DNA of 64,000 bases. Origin: Sorex araneus (lineage: Eukaryota; Chordata; Mammalia; Eulipotyphla; Soricidae). The stretch covers positions 16,668,395-16,732,394 of the forward strand of contig NC_073307.1 of assembly GCF_027595985.1 (NCBI RefSeq). The letters are read 5' to 3'. Shown here piece by piece: positions 12,774-23,215 of this stretch. The translations under genes and the position numbers were made by a program. Numbering within the stretch: position 1 is the first letter of the stretch; each line of letters starts with the position of its first letter. The notes below the pieces were generated by a model. It was not told where the DNA came from. It worked only from the letters and a program-made list of their open reading frames with translations, and did not search any database.

Positions 12774-12935
12774 GATGCCAGAGTGGGTAGGGGGATTGCC
12801 TTGCATATGATTGACTTGATTTGGATCTCCGGCATCCTAGATGGTCCTCTGAGCAGCCCCAGGAGTGATCCTAAGTGCAGAGCCTGTATTAAGCCCTGAG
12901 CATTGCTAGGGTATGTCCCCCTCAAAAGAGGGGGT
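12774..12935 (+). mobile_element. A-tailed SINE, diverged
   Basis: The order 'gattgccttgcatatgattg', a degraded box B, 'gatggtcctctgagca', 'ccccaggagtgatcc' and 'aagccctgagcattgctagg' matches the A-tailed shrew SINE body. The first part of the head is degraded. Confidence 0.8.
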
Positions 12936-12999
12936 GGATTAGTAAATAGGAGCTATGTAGGTGCCTTAAGAGTCTATATGATACTTGAGATGTTAACTT

Positions 13000-13400
13000 A
13001 GTGAGAAACTCCAAGGTGCTTCATGCCTAAACAATGAAGCCTACATAAAAAAAATAAAGAGGTTTGGGCAAATTTTGGGTTGTTGAACAAGTAAGTATTC
13101 AGAGAGCGCATGGAAACTCCACATCCTTTGTCCTTGGCATACTTTGCCTTATGCTTCCTTATCATCTGATCTTGAGTTATATTCTTTTTATAATAATCTG
13201 GTAATCTAGAATGTTAAATGTTTCTCTGAATTTTGTGAGTCATTCTCGCAATCAGTGGAGCTCAAGAAGGGAGTCATGGAAATCTCTGATTTAGAATTAT
13301 TTTGCCAGATGCACAAATCAAAATCTGCACTTGCAATTAGCATCTGAAGGGAGAGGTGGTTTTGTAAGCCTGAGCTCTTAAACTAAAACCACCTCCAGGA
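13000..13400 (+). mobile_element. ancient eutherian interspersed repeat, family not named
   Basis: Contains in order 'aatgaagcctacataaaaa', 'gagcgcatggaaactccac', 'gagttatattctttttataa', 'taatctggtaatctag' and 'aagaagggagtcatggaaat'. This order is familiar to me from a common old repeat of placental mammals, but I cannot recall its name with confidence. Confidence 0.5.
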
Positions 13401-14969
13401 AGACAGTGTTAGAAATAAGTCATATGGTAGAATACTCTTTCAGATGCTTAAGATTTTGTTGCTGATGAAAAACTCCCTCTTCTCCAACACTGGACTTGGA
13501 ATCAAAATCTTTGGCAATAAAGACTAAGGAACATTGAAGAGCAAAAATAGGGGACTATAAGAGTTGTTAATGGTCTCCCCATGCTCCATGTACAAAAAAA
13601 TAATATCAGAGCCTGATGTTAGAGAATTGAAATAGAAAACTAGTGAGAGGCTTAGGGAGACCAAATTGGTAAAACTGAAGAAAAAATTAGCTATGTGACC
13701 AAATATTTTGCCTTGAAGGTTGAATGATTGTTGGTACCATTTTCTCAAATGGGTTACTCAAACAGAAAATTCATTGAGCAAAATGATGGTTTCTTTTTTA
13801 GTTATAACCATTGAAAACCTGTGACACATCTAAGTTAAAACTTTCAGTTAATTGTTGAATACAAAGACTACATGTCAGATTAAAACTGAAAATAAAGATT
13901 TGAGATAATAAAGCTGCTGTTGCTAAAATAAACAGAGAACTAGATGCCATTTAGTCTAACTCATGTTCCTTAAATGAAAGAATTCAACTTTGACAGAACG
14001 TGTTTTGTTAAGGACCACTTATTATGAGTAAGTGAGAGAAAGTAAAAAGGGTGAGGGTATAATGGCATAAACTTAAAATTATCTTTTCTAAACAAAGTGC
14101 TGGTTCTTCTAACTTCACTGACTTCAGTAAACATCTAGCTTCACTGCAGTATTAGCAGCTCATGAAATAAAATAACAGTCTGCTTTATTTGTATGCAAAC
14201 ATTCTCTGATTTTTTAAAGATCACATCACACCTATATATTGGTACATGGATACTTTGTTATTGTGATTAATTACAGTCTCTTAAAGTTCTAGTGATTGTT
14301 ATGCTAGTAATTAATTTAATAAAGCATTTACTTAGATTGAAAATATGACACTAGCAAGGTTCTAATTTTAAAAATCAATCTCATTAGCAAATTATTTCTG
14401 TATCAATAGGCACCACTACATTAATCTCCTAGTAAACAAAGGAGCAACACCCCAAATAGCGGAAATAAGACTTACATTCGTGAAGTATTCTTGCTTTTAA
14501 TTTGTTTGAAAGAAATAGATTAGAATTTAGCAGAAAGTGTAAAATTACTCCAGTTTTTATCCCTCCCCTTGGCTCTAACAGATCTGGTTCACAGCTACTT
14601 ATTGTGTTTGATCATTGAAATACATGAGTGACTTAATAATTATCATTCAGCATAGTAGAAAAATTGTTTCCAAAATATTGCACTTGCTTTTCTGCACTTG
14701 TTATTCATCACATATAAAAGAATTGAAAATATTTTCTGATACTAATCCCAGGATTCTTATCAATACATGAATATGCCATCTTGCTTCCTTCTAAGCTACG
14801 TGTATGTGTGTATGGGGGAGACAATAGATATAAATTTACTATTAGGAACTTAAAAAATTAGGTAAGAGAAGAGCTTATTATCATAAAGAGACCCCTGTCC
14901 TGCCTACACTTTGTCTTCTACATTCTCTTCTCCCCTTACTATATTTATTGGCATTAGTATTACCTTTAC
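13401..14969. other. unique sequence, no gene or clear repeat
   Basis: No supported feature. The minus-strand frame at 13524-13748 has a hydrophobic stretch by chance composition and no family match. Confidence 0.5.
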
Positions 14970-15190
14970 CTGTGCAGTTGGGGGAGGTAATTCCCGAACA
15001 ATATTCAGAGTGCAGGGGTCTTCTCTGTACAATACTTGGTAAACATCAACCAGATCAAAGGCATGAGGTTGAGCAGGACCCCAAGGACCAGCAGGGCTAC
15101 CCCAGCAGTGCGTGGTAGAAGATATTCAGTGTTGGGAAGCAAACCAGGGTCTTTAACCCCTTTGATATTGTCTTTACCGAGATATTACCT
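14970..15190 (-). mobile_element. possible decayed SINE
   Basis: The end 'gttgggaagcaaaccagggt' then 'gatattgtctttaccgagat' resembles the complement of a tRNA-derived head with box B. The rest is GC-richer than the flanks but unrecognised. Confidence 0.4.
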
Positions 15191-15959
15191 TTCTTAAGTG
15201 TGCCAAGTATTCCTCATTCAGAAGCCCTACACTCTTAGCAAGGTAGACTGAGTGGATTTGTATTCTTTGTAAGTCACAATGTGATGACAACATCAGCAGG
15301 TGCTTTCACTAAGTTCTATGATATTGATCACTAGAACACTAGGCTGCTAGAAAAGTCTATGGCCTGAGGCTTGCTGCTATATTATCCATCACTATTACTT
15401 CCCAAGTGTCTAATGGAGAAGTGTCTGCTGCAGGGCTACAAGGATAGAAAGATCAATAAAACTCACAAGTCCATATTTCTCATGCATTTTCCACGTAAAA
15501 CAAAATGAACCCAAATCCTACATTCATCAAATTGATTTTTATGCATGTTAAAGTCAGAATTTACAGATTTCCTTTCAAAATGCTTAAAAGTTACTAAATG
15601 CCACAGTAACTAATAAATTTAATCATCATTTAATTTAGAGGGAAAAAGAGATTCTCCCCAAGTTCTTATTTCAGAAACTGATCTGTGAATTGTTTGGGGG
15701 GTTGTGCACGTTTTTAGAAATAGAAAAATTATCCTGCCCAGTACTCAAGTAAGAAAAGTGGGAATCCACTGGGCCCTATTTTATTTATAGTTAGAATAAA
15801 ACCTATTGTAGTTGGAATCAAATCAGAGTAATTAGCATTATTAAACATATTTATATTGACTTTAAAATCTGTTGGAGATTTTATAACATCAAAACAATAA
15901 TAATGCACCTAACATAATTTATTAATTTAGATCCTTCTCAAATTGATTTAATTTTACTT

Positions 15960-16115
15960 TTGGAGCGGGGCATATCTTGCAGTGGGCAGTGCTTAATACC
16001 TATTCCAGGCTCTGCACTCCAGTGCCATTCCTGAAGTGATAGGACTCAAACCGAGGTCTTTCATGTGCGAAGAAAGCACCTTATAAACTGTATCATCACT
16101 CTGTCCCTCTCTGAG
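15960..16115 (-). mobile_element. A-tailed SINE, old
   Basis: The plus strand shows 'caggctctgcactccagtgc', then the box B complement 'actcaaaccgaggtctttca' and the head complement 'actgtatcatcactctgtc'. Substitutions are frequent. Confidence 0.75.
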
Positions 16116-16904
16116 ATCCCTTTCAAACAGCCTAAATATCCTAAATATCTTTAAGCCTTCAGTCCTTACAGAGATATGAAGATTTTCTTTTCCCATAATC
16201 TTTTCTTTCTCCTTTTAAGATTAACTGTTTATAACTTCTTATTGATGGTTAATTTACTGAGTCCTTTGAAACCATTTCTAATCTATTAGAAATAAGAGTT
16301 TTCTATTTTTGTCAATGGAAGAAAGACAGCAGAGCCATGCAAGAGAGTTAAGGCACTAGTTTGCTTCCTGAGCTACCTTGGAAGAAATGTTAAAACATGC
16401 AGCTATCATTAACAGTATTTTAAATCATGGTACTTCAATAAAAAATGGGGGAAAGATTGTGGTGTTCTTATACCTTTTATGTATAAGAACATAAATTTGA
16501 AATGATGAACTCGTTAATGGCTTTATTCCTCACATAACCTTGACTTTTGTCCTAAGTATCTTCTCTTTTTTCATGACCTGAAAGTTTCTTGAATGCTATT
16601 TTAAGATCATGGAAATGCTTGAAATACGTTAAGTATACATATATGTGCATCATCATGTTGTTTTTTTCTTTCCAGACTAAGAAGTAGTAACTTTTTTTTG
16701 CTGTTGGATATTCCAAAGAGTTTAAAATGCCTATGGTCCAGTTATTTTTAAGAGCTATTGTTTAATTTTGTGTTCTGTCGATAAGGATATTCTATCATGA
16801 GGATGTTCTATCATGTTCTACCTGTACTGAATAACAGCTGCGAGAAAGCATTCTGGATTCAAATTCTAAATTTCATTTCTATTCTTCAAAATACCAGTGT
16901 TTCT
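16116..16904. other. unique sequence
   Basis: No supported feature. An 'atgttctatcatg' stretch is repeated near 16790-16815. Confidence 0.45.
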
Positions 16905-17080
16905 AGGTCTGAGGGATTGTAAAGAGGGTAAAGCACTCAATTAGCATATGGCCATCCGGGTTCAGTGGCTGACACTCCACCTGGTCCACTAAACCTACCT
17001 AGTGTGACCAGTGGGTGCAGAGCCAAGAGTAATCCCTGAACACTGCTGGGAATGACCAAACAAACAAACAAACAAACAGA
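16905..17080 (+). mobile_element. A-tailed SINE, (CAAA)n end
   Basis: A diverged head precedes 'atccgggttcagtggctgac' (box B area). The body with 'gcagagccaagagtaatccc' follows, and the copy ends in (CAAA)n at about 17059-17078. Confidence 0.75.
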
Positions 17081-17249
17081 CCTTCCCTCTGTGTTTCAAT
17101 CTGACACAAATTACATAATTACAAAATGACATTGCATTGAATTTCAGCTTTCATCAGTAAATGGTCTATCAATAAAATTCCTTCAAAAAATGTATCTTAA
17201 GGTTTCAGTGACATTGTCAGGCAAAGCCATTGGCACAAAAATCAGAGAT

Positions 17250-17425
17250 ACTAAAGCAAGTAGAGGATTTGCCTTTGACACAGCAAACCTGAATTTTATC
17301 CACAGCAATGTACATTCTCCCCAAAGACAGTCAGGAGTGACCCCTGAGCTCAGAGCCAGGAGTAAGCCCTGAGCACAGCCAGGTGTGACCTTTAAAACAA
17401 AAACAAAAAAAAAGGAAAGGAAAGA
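17250..17425 (+). mobile_element. A-tailed SINE
   Basis: The 3' half is clear: 'caggagtgacccctgagctc', 'agagccaggagtaagccctg', 'agcacagccaggtgtgacct', then an A-rich tail. The 5' half is degraded. The following 'cttggcacatagcaaatatc' hints that it landed in an old MIR or L2 3' end. Confidence 0.8.
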
Positions 17426-18352
17426 AAAAAGAAACACTTGGCACATAGCAAATATCAATGTTATTTTAGTTGCTGTTTTAACATATAAAGGCTTCAGGGG
17501 TCTGACCATGCATTTACCTTTATAACACAGAGGTAGAAAGTGTCAGTTTAGTAAATAGTTATAAAATAAATGAATTCAGGAGCAAATTAAGACCTTTACA
17601 TAAGTCAAAGATGAAATATCTTGTCCCAAACTATGCTAAATTTTGGAGACAAATACTGAAAATGCTCAGTAAGTTGATCCTTATTTTATTCATTTTTCCT
17701 AATACTGGAACCGCCATCTAATTTTATCACTTCACTTGTATCACTTGTAGTCCCATTGATCTTTGATTTGCTTGAGTGGGCGTCAGTAATGTCTCCATTT
17801 GTCCCTGTCGCGAGCTAGTGCAGTCCAATGACATCTGCTCGCTCCAGGAACAGGAAGAGCCTCAAATCGTTCATTCAAAGATTTGACAAGAAATCTGACC
17901 ATCTAATTGGTGGGTGGCCATGAGGTCTTCTGATGTCCCATGGAATCCAGTCGGTAACAGCTCTAGTCCAGCGGTCATCTCTGAATTGCATTACATGACC
18001 GGCCCATCTGATTTTTGATGCCTTGGCAAACTAGACAGCATCCCTGATTTTTGACCGTCGACAGAGGTCAGAAATCTGGATTCCTTCTCTCACTTGAGTG
18101 AGACATGATATTCCCAGCATAGCTCTTTCAATTCCTCTTTGGGATACCCTAATAGCATTCTCATCCTGTTTGCGTAGGACCCAGGTCTCTGAGGCATATG
18201 TTAGTGCAAGAAGAATGGTGGAATCGAAAAGATGTACCAGGAGTCAGAAGTTCTTCATTCTCTTAACCACCTCTTCGATGCTCTTGAATGCATTCCACGC
18301 TGCTCTCCCTCCTGTGCAGTTCTGGAACCAAGTCATTCTGCACGTTGATTTC

Positions 18353-18601
18353 TCACCCCAGGTACACATAGCTGCTGCATTCAGAGATGTTCGTTCCATT
18401 GAGAGCAAATGGAGCTTCAGGTACCAGTTCGTTTTTCATGAACATCGTCATATTGAGATTCAGCTGCAATCTGACCTTTCCACACTCGTGATCGAAGTTG
18501 GCCAGCATTTGTGCCGCCTGGCTAATGTTTGGTGTTATGAGAACGATATCATCAGCGAAGCAGAGGTGGTGTAGTTGCCGACCATCAATCTTCACTCCCA
18601 T
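18353..18601 (-). pseudogene. reverse transcriptase fragment, FADD box
   Basis: This 82-residue frame continues the RT from the preceding fragment, about 18 bases downstream in the same element. Motif C, HHLCFADDIVLI, keeps both catalytic Asp residues. It is followed by the helix that reads AQMLANFDHECGKV and the 'NELVPEAPFALNG' turn. The continuing reading frame toward 17790 is broken by several shifts and stops but still contains the C-terminal GRPP-type motif. Confidence 0.85.
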
Positions 18602-18619
18602 TCTTTCCCATTCCAGTCA

Positions 18620-18874
18620 TCACATGATGTTCTCAAGGGTGGCACTGAAGAGTTTCGGTGAAATGGTATCACCCTGCCACACCCCTCTCTTTACATCAAT
18701 GATCACTTCCTTGTAGAATGGTGAGATCCTGGTGGTGAATCCACAATACAGCTCACAGAGGATTTTGATATACTGAGTTTGAACGCCCTGTTTGGCCAGG
18801 GCTTCAATGACCGCCTCAGTCTCAACAGAATCGAAGGCCTTCTTTAAGTTGATGAATGTTAGACAGAGCGGCAT
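18620..18874 (-). pseudogene. reverse transcriptase fragment, motifs A and B
   Basis: This 84-residue frame is the N-terminal half of the RTE RT palm. Motif A reads FINLKKAFDSVE, with Asn at the position where the catalytic Asp is expected (established for RT families, F-x-D-x(3)-AFD). Motif B reads RGVWQGDTISPKLF. The loss of the motif A Asp, the truncation and the frame break after 18620 show it cannot make an active enzyme. It is the same element as the next fragment. Confidence 0.85.
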
Positions 18875-18928
18875 CTTGAACTCTCGCGAAACTTGAACTC
18901 TCGCGAAACTTCAATAATTTTATCACTT

Positions 18929-19584
18929 AGTCATATTCATCCGTGCATTAGTTCTTTGCACACATGGCATATTTTCCCCAAATTCCTAATCACAATGTAC
19001 AGTCTAGATAACGATTTTTAAGAGACTAAATTAATGTTCCAGCATATACTTCTATTCTGAAATTTCTTCCCTCATGTCCTTATTTAAATGTTCATTTATA
19101 ATGCAGCACAAATCCATTAATACCTACAAAAGAAAGTGAAGATGAAAATGTGTGTCTGTGTTTTGTTCTTATAGACAAATGGCAGCACTGTTTTCACTTT
19201 TTCAATTAGTAGTAGTAAGTGTTTAGCAGACATCTGTTAATGCTGCAGTTTTAGGCAGTCTTGTTCTATAACAGCTGGATATCTGAAATAATGATTTCTG
19301 AATACTAAATTCACCTTTGAAGTACATTTTGTATTCAACAAATTTGAGGCTTATCTCACATGTCTTAATTATTCTGCACTTGAAGCAGGGCTTTGGTATA
19401 CAAGAAAGAAATAGACTCTATGTGGCTTAAGTTTTATAACAGTCCACACACCACCCCCTCAATTAGAAAGGAAAGTTCTGAACAAGCTTTAAAAGCCCAT
19501 GGTATTGGTTTTTTCCATTTGTAAAATTAAGTGTGTGAAGAGTGTCTAAATAATTTCTGGGCTACTGGCTCAACAGTCCTAGGA
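18929..19584. other. unique sequence
   Basis: No supported feature. Confidence 0.45.
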
Positions 19585-19597
19585 CCCTAGCTTCTAT

Positions 19598-19843
19598 CAC
19601 TGTATCCCTGTCATCCTATTGCTCATTGATTTGCTTGAGCGAGCATCAGTAACGTCTCCATTGTGAGACTTGTTGTTACTATTTTTGGCATATCCAATAT
19701 GCCACGGGTAGCTTTGCCAAGCTCTGCTGTGCGGGCAGGATACTCTTGGTAGCTTGCCGGGCTTTCTGAGAGAGATGGAGGAATCAAACCTGGGTCAATC
19801 GCGTGCAAGGCAAATGCCCTACCTGCTGTGCTATGGCTTCAGC
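19598..19843 (-). mobile_element. full-length RTE-tailed SINE with TSD
   Basis: A 246-bp copy flanked by the 13-bp duplication 'ccctagcttctat' (19585-19597 and 19844-19856). Minus-strand order: gggg-ctgaag start, box A, box B, body with two 'ggcaagcta'-like motifs, 'ggcatatcc...ggcatat' hairpin, 'acaatggagacgttactg', 'gctcaagcaaatcaatgagc', end. The perfect duplication and low divergence mark a recent insertion and fix the element's true ends. Confidence 0.95.
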
Positions 19844-19876
19844 CCCTAGCTTCTATAAAGAAAATAATATTTTTAA

Positions 19877-19983
19877 AGTAGGCAAAGAGATATATTTGAT
19901 ATCCTTACAATAATGTGAACCATAATGACCAAAAAGAAAGAGACAGAGAAACAGAAAGAGAGAGACAGAGGGAGAGAAAAAGA

Positions 19984-20034
<51 letters not shown>

Positions 20035-20211
20035 GGGGGCAGGGAGAAAAAAAGTGCCTGCTCTGAAGGCAGACCTGGGGTGGCGGGTGGGAGGAGGAGA
20101 ACTGGGAATATTGGTGGTGGAAAATGTGAAGAGTCAGGTGTTGGATCAGTACTTGACTGAAATCCAATCATGGACAAATTTGTAACTGTTCATCTCATGA
20201 TGGTTTAATAA
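19877..20211 (+). mobile_element. L1 3' UTR insertion with expanded GA tract
   Basis: Begins near the 'gtgaaccataatgacc' position of the L1 3' UTR. It has a (GA)n expansion at 19936-20030, then 'gggtggcgggtgggagg', 'tattggtggtggaaaatgtg' and 'cttgactgaaatccaatcat', and ends in AATAAA. The 11-bp AT-rich 'aatatttttaa' at 19866-19876 and 20212-20222 is a plausible target duplication. Confidence 0.8.
19936..20030. repeat. (GA)n microsatellite inside L1 3' UTR
   Basis: Imperfect GA/GAAA units become pure (AG)n at 19991-20030. Other L1 copies in the window have only four to eight 'ag' units at this place, so this is a copy-specific expansion. Confidence 0.95.
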
Positions 20212-20222
20212 AATATTTTTAA

Positions 20223-20675
20223 TCAAAAATAAATCCATAGTTACTCTTGTTAAATCATCACGGAATTTAAAAAAAAATTCTTAGATAAACTTGTTTTTTC
20301 TTCATAAGAGAACTTAGAAAATAGCATCACAATGGTCAATATTACTCTTAAGTATCTTTTTAAAACCGTAATTCGTAGTATCCAAGTAACAGATGATACC
20401 AAGGCTAAGAACTTTAAAAGTTTATGTCCAACTTGATGGAGTTTTATACACTTTCATCAAACATTTAATTATACTCATTCTGTAGCAATCATATGTCATA
20501 AAAAGTAAGTCTCATATAGTGGGAGTAATTAAAAACACTCAGCATCAGGATAAAAGACTAGTATTTTAGCCTAGATAGATACTGTAGAGGTAAAAACATG
20601 TCTTGCATTGAGACTTGTTAGAATCCCTCTTAGAATGCCTGTTAAAATCTCTGTCACCACATATTATTCCCCTCA
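20223..20675. other. unique AT-rich sequence
   Basis: No supported feature. Confidence 0.45.
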
Positions 20676-20688
20676 AGAGTGACTTTCA

Positions 20689-21422
20689 TGCATCTAGACT
20701 GTGAACTGAGCTACAACCCCATGCCGCCCAGGGAGGGGAAAGGTTTTTCTCTCTCAACCCCTTCTTGCTATGGGGGAGGCAGCAGCGGCAGCAGCTGCAG
20801 CGACACCCATGTGGCGTCCGCCATCTTCTAGATCCCACTATTCAGAGGTATGAGTTTGCAGTGACATGGCTCGCAGGAGATCACGGGATGGGGGTTACTG
20901 ACACGCTCTCCGCCCAGATGAGATCTGGAGCAGCCACGCACAAAAACAGCTCCTCTGCTCCTTAAAGACTATGATTTTGGAAGTCTACTAACCAATTTTG
21001 GCAACCAGCGGCTTCTTATAGAAATGCATCTAGACTGTGAACTGAGCTGAAATATCAGAAACCTAAAACCACGCGGCCGCGACACTCAGAGTCTTCACTC
21101 TCAGCAATGAAAAGAAATGATTAAATGATGCTTTTTCAGCAGGCCTGATTGTTGGGGGGAAATTCCAAATAATAATAGTAAGTTTTCTATTGAAATATTG
21201 AATATATTCAAAGTAAAGAGAGAATGAAGTGAAGATCATTAGCCACACAGGTGGAGGGGTGGGGGTGTGATGGGGGGCATACTGGGGTTCTTGGTGGTGG
21301 AACATGTGCACTGGTGAAGGGATGGGGGTTTGATCATTGAGTGACTGAGAATTTAACCTGAAAGCTTTATAACTTTTTTCATGATTCAATAAAAAAATGA
21401 AAAACAAATAAATTAATTAAAA
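20689..21422 (+). mobile_element. 734-bp L1-tailed element with GC-rich head and TSD
   Basis: Flanked by 'agagtgactttca' (20676-20688) and 'agagcgactttca' (21423-21435), a 13-bp duplication with one mismatch. The right half, from about 21049, is an L1 3' UTR variant also present antisense at 32668-33257, ending in 'gattcaataaaaaaatg'. The left half (20713-21023) is GC-rich. It has CAG-rich sequence and a CCGCCATCTT motif resembling a YY1 site, as L1 5' UTRs often carry. A perfect 25-bp repeat (20688-20712 and 21024-21048) brackets this half. It could be a non-autonomous L1 derivative joining promoter-like and 3' UTR sequence, or a 5'-truncated L1 whose 3' UTR is longer than I know. Confidence 0.75.
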
Positions 21423-21859
21423 AGAGCGACTTTCAGAGCCACAAATAGCCCCTGAGCAAATCCAGGTGTGTTCTACACAACTGCAATAACAAAAGAGAAG
21501 TTTTTGAGGTGAACAAGAGTCCATAGCAAGCCTCAGACTCTCTTTCCCTTCTAAAGACTTAGAGTCAACAACACAGGAACAGATTCCCATTACAAAAAGT
21601 CCCAAAAAATAAGCATCAGGTTTCTGCCTCCTTAAGTAAGTGTGAAACTAGATGCAATGATGCCAGTAGTAGAATTCATGGTACCCACTCATCTTCGATC
21701 ACCATAGATCACACCGCCAACTCAGCTCAGAATAAAATTCCCAACTCCTGAGAATATTGAAACATATGTGCAACATCCTGGCCTATTCAAAGCTTCCCAG
21801 AGGATTAGTTCATTTCTTCTTAAAGGAACTAATTTAACAGGAAGTCAGAGTATAGATTT

Positions 21860-21912
21860 GGCTAGGTATGCTGTGAAATGGAAGGGCATGTGCCTTGCAT
21901 GTGTAAGACAAA
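21860..21912 (+). mobile_element. possible SINE head fragment
   Basis: 'ggaagggcatgtgccttgca' matches the stretch between box A and box B of the local SINEs. There is no body or tail. Confidence 0.35.
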
Positions 21913-21954
21913 TACAAAATAAAATTGCTACTATTTGAGGACATGAAAATATTA

Positions 21955-23215
21955 ATGCTGAGGATTAAAACCAGAGCACTCTTTCACACCACACACAAAA
22001 GATGATTCAAGATGGACTCAAGAATCAATCAGCTATTATACCTGAGTCCATAAAAAACATTGAAGAAAAATAAGGCATGACTATTCCCTGAAATTGGCTT
22101 GAGTATTTTCAGTGAGTCAATTCAATTGATGAGAATAATATTAAATAAAATTTAATGAGCTTAGGTCAAGCTAAAAGGCTTGAAAATAAAACTACAGGTA
22201 ACAAAGTTACATACCTCTTGAGAACAGTTAATATTTAAGACATACAAAACTCAACAATAAAAAGCCAATTAAAAAAAACTAAATGGTTACATAAAAAAAT
22301 GGGGAGAGCTGAAAAACAGATTTCTCTGAAGATGTTTAACAGACACATGGTTAACAGACACATAATATTCATCATTGGGGACCAGGAGAGGGCTCAGTAG
22401 AGAGGGACGTATGCCTTGCATGCACAGGGACACAAGTTCAAACCTAGCACAACACGGCCTGCACAAGAACTGCCACGAATGACTTTGGAGGTCCTGGACA
22501 CTGATGGGTTTGCCCTGGCAACTCTTAGTGCTGGTTTGAGTACTGAAGCAGCCAGCCAGCATTCCTGAGTATCATCAGGAAGGCTTCCTAGACCCCTTGA
22601 GTGTTGGGATACTGCTCCTCAATGTTATTCATTACCATTGATCAGAAAATATAAGTCAAGACAGCATTTAGCTATCTCACACCAGTGAAAATAGTTTATG
22701 TAAAAAATAAAAGGAAAGATTTGGCAGAAGCGTAGAAAGAATGCTTATTCACTATTGGTGGAAATGTTAGCATCCAGCCTTTAGGAGAAGAGTATGAATA
22801 CTTCTCAAAAAAAAAAAAAACCCAATAGTAGGACTCCCATGTGATCTAAACATGCTACTTTTAGCAATGTATCCCAAAAATGCAAAAGCACTAAATTTAA
22901 AGAAAAAGATAGGTGCTTGCTTACATTTATTGCTGCATTATTTATAATAACTAAGATGTAGAAAAATCCCAAGGTCCCAATTGCAGGTGATTGGATAAAG
23001 AAGTTGAGGCACATGCACACAAAGTTATACTACTCAGCTACAAAAATGTGTAAAAAGTATTGGTTTTTGTTACAACATGAATAGAAATGTAATGGATCAT
23101 GCTAATAGAACCAGAAGGAGAATGAAAAATGCTGTATGATTTTACTCACAGTATATAAGGAGAGAAGGCAGAGTGATAGGCCATCTCTAATGAAAATAAA
23201 CTCACAATCTCTTAA
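21955..23215 (+). mobile_element. old L1 ORF2 to 3' end, interrupted by a SINE
   Basis: Colinear with the last third of L1 ORF2: 'caagatggactcaagaatca', 'aacagacacat', 'cacaccagtgaaaatag', 'ttcactattggtggaaatg', 'gctgcattatttataataac' and 'attggataaagaagttgag'. It is interrupted at about 22378-22621 by a SINE. All frames are broken. Divergence is high, so the L1 is much older than those with clear TSDs. Confidence 0.8.
22378..22621 (+). mobile_element. tRNA-derived SINE inside L1
   Basis: Box A-like 'gggctcagtagagaggga' and box B-like 'aagttcaaacctagc' are present. The body is longer and more diverged than the common SINE ('atgactttggaggtcctgga', 'tcctgagtatcatcaggaag'). Flanks 'aatattcatcattg' and 'ttattcattaccattg' are a decayed duplication candidate. 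Confidence 0.6.

Larger units (their letters stand above)
17733..18914 (-). mobile_element. RTE-clade LINE, 5'-truncated, with TSD
   Basis: A 1182-bp insertion flanked by a perfect 14-bp duplication, 'taattttatcactt', at 17719-17732 and 18915-18928. Read on the minus strand it runs from the RT palm (motif A region) through FADD and the C-terminal thumb/tail region to the 3' end. That end carries the sequence shared with the RTE-tailed SINEs. It is an autonomous-type non-LTR retrotransposon that lost its endonuclease domain by 5' truncation. The 5' end has a short tandem duplication of 'cttgaactctcgcgaaa'. The clade call rests on the RT motifs (KAFDSVE, QGDTISP, FADDIVLI) and the C-terminal IRWAGHVM motif. 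Confidence 0.9.
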
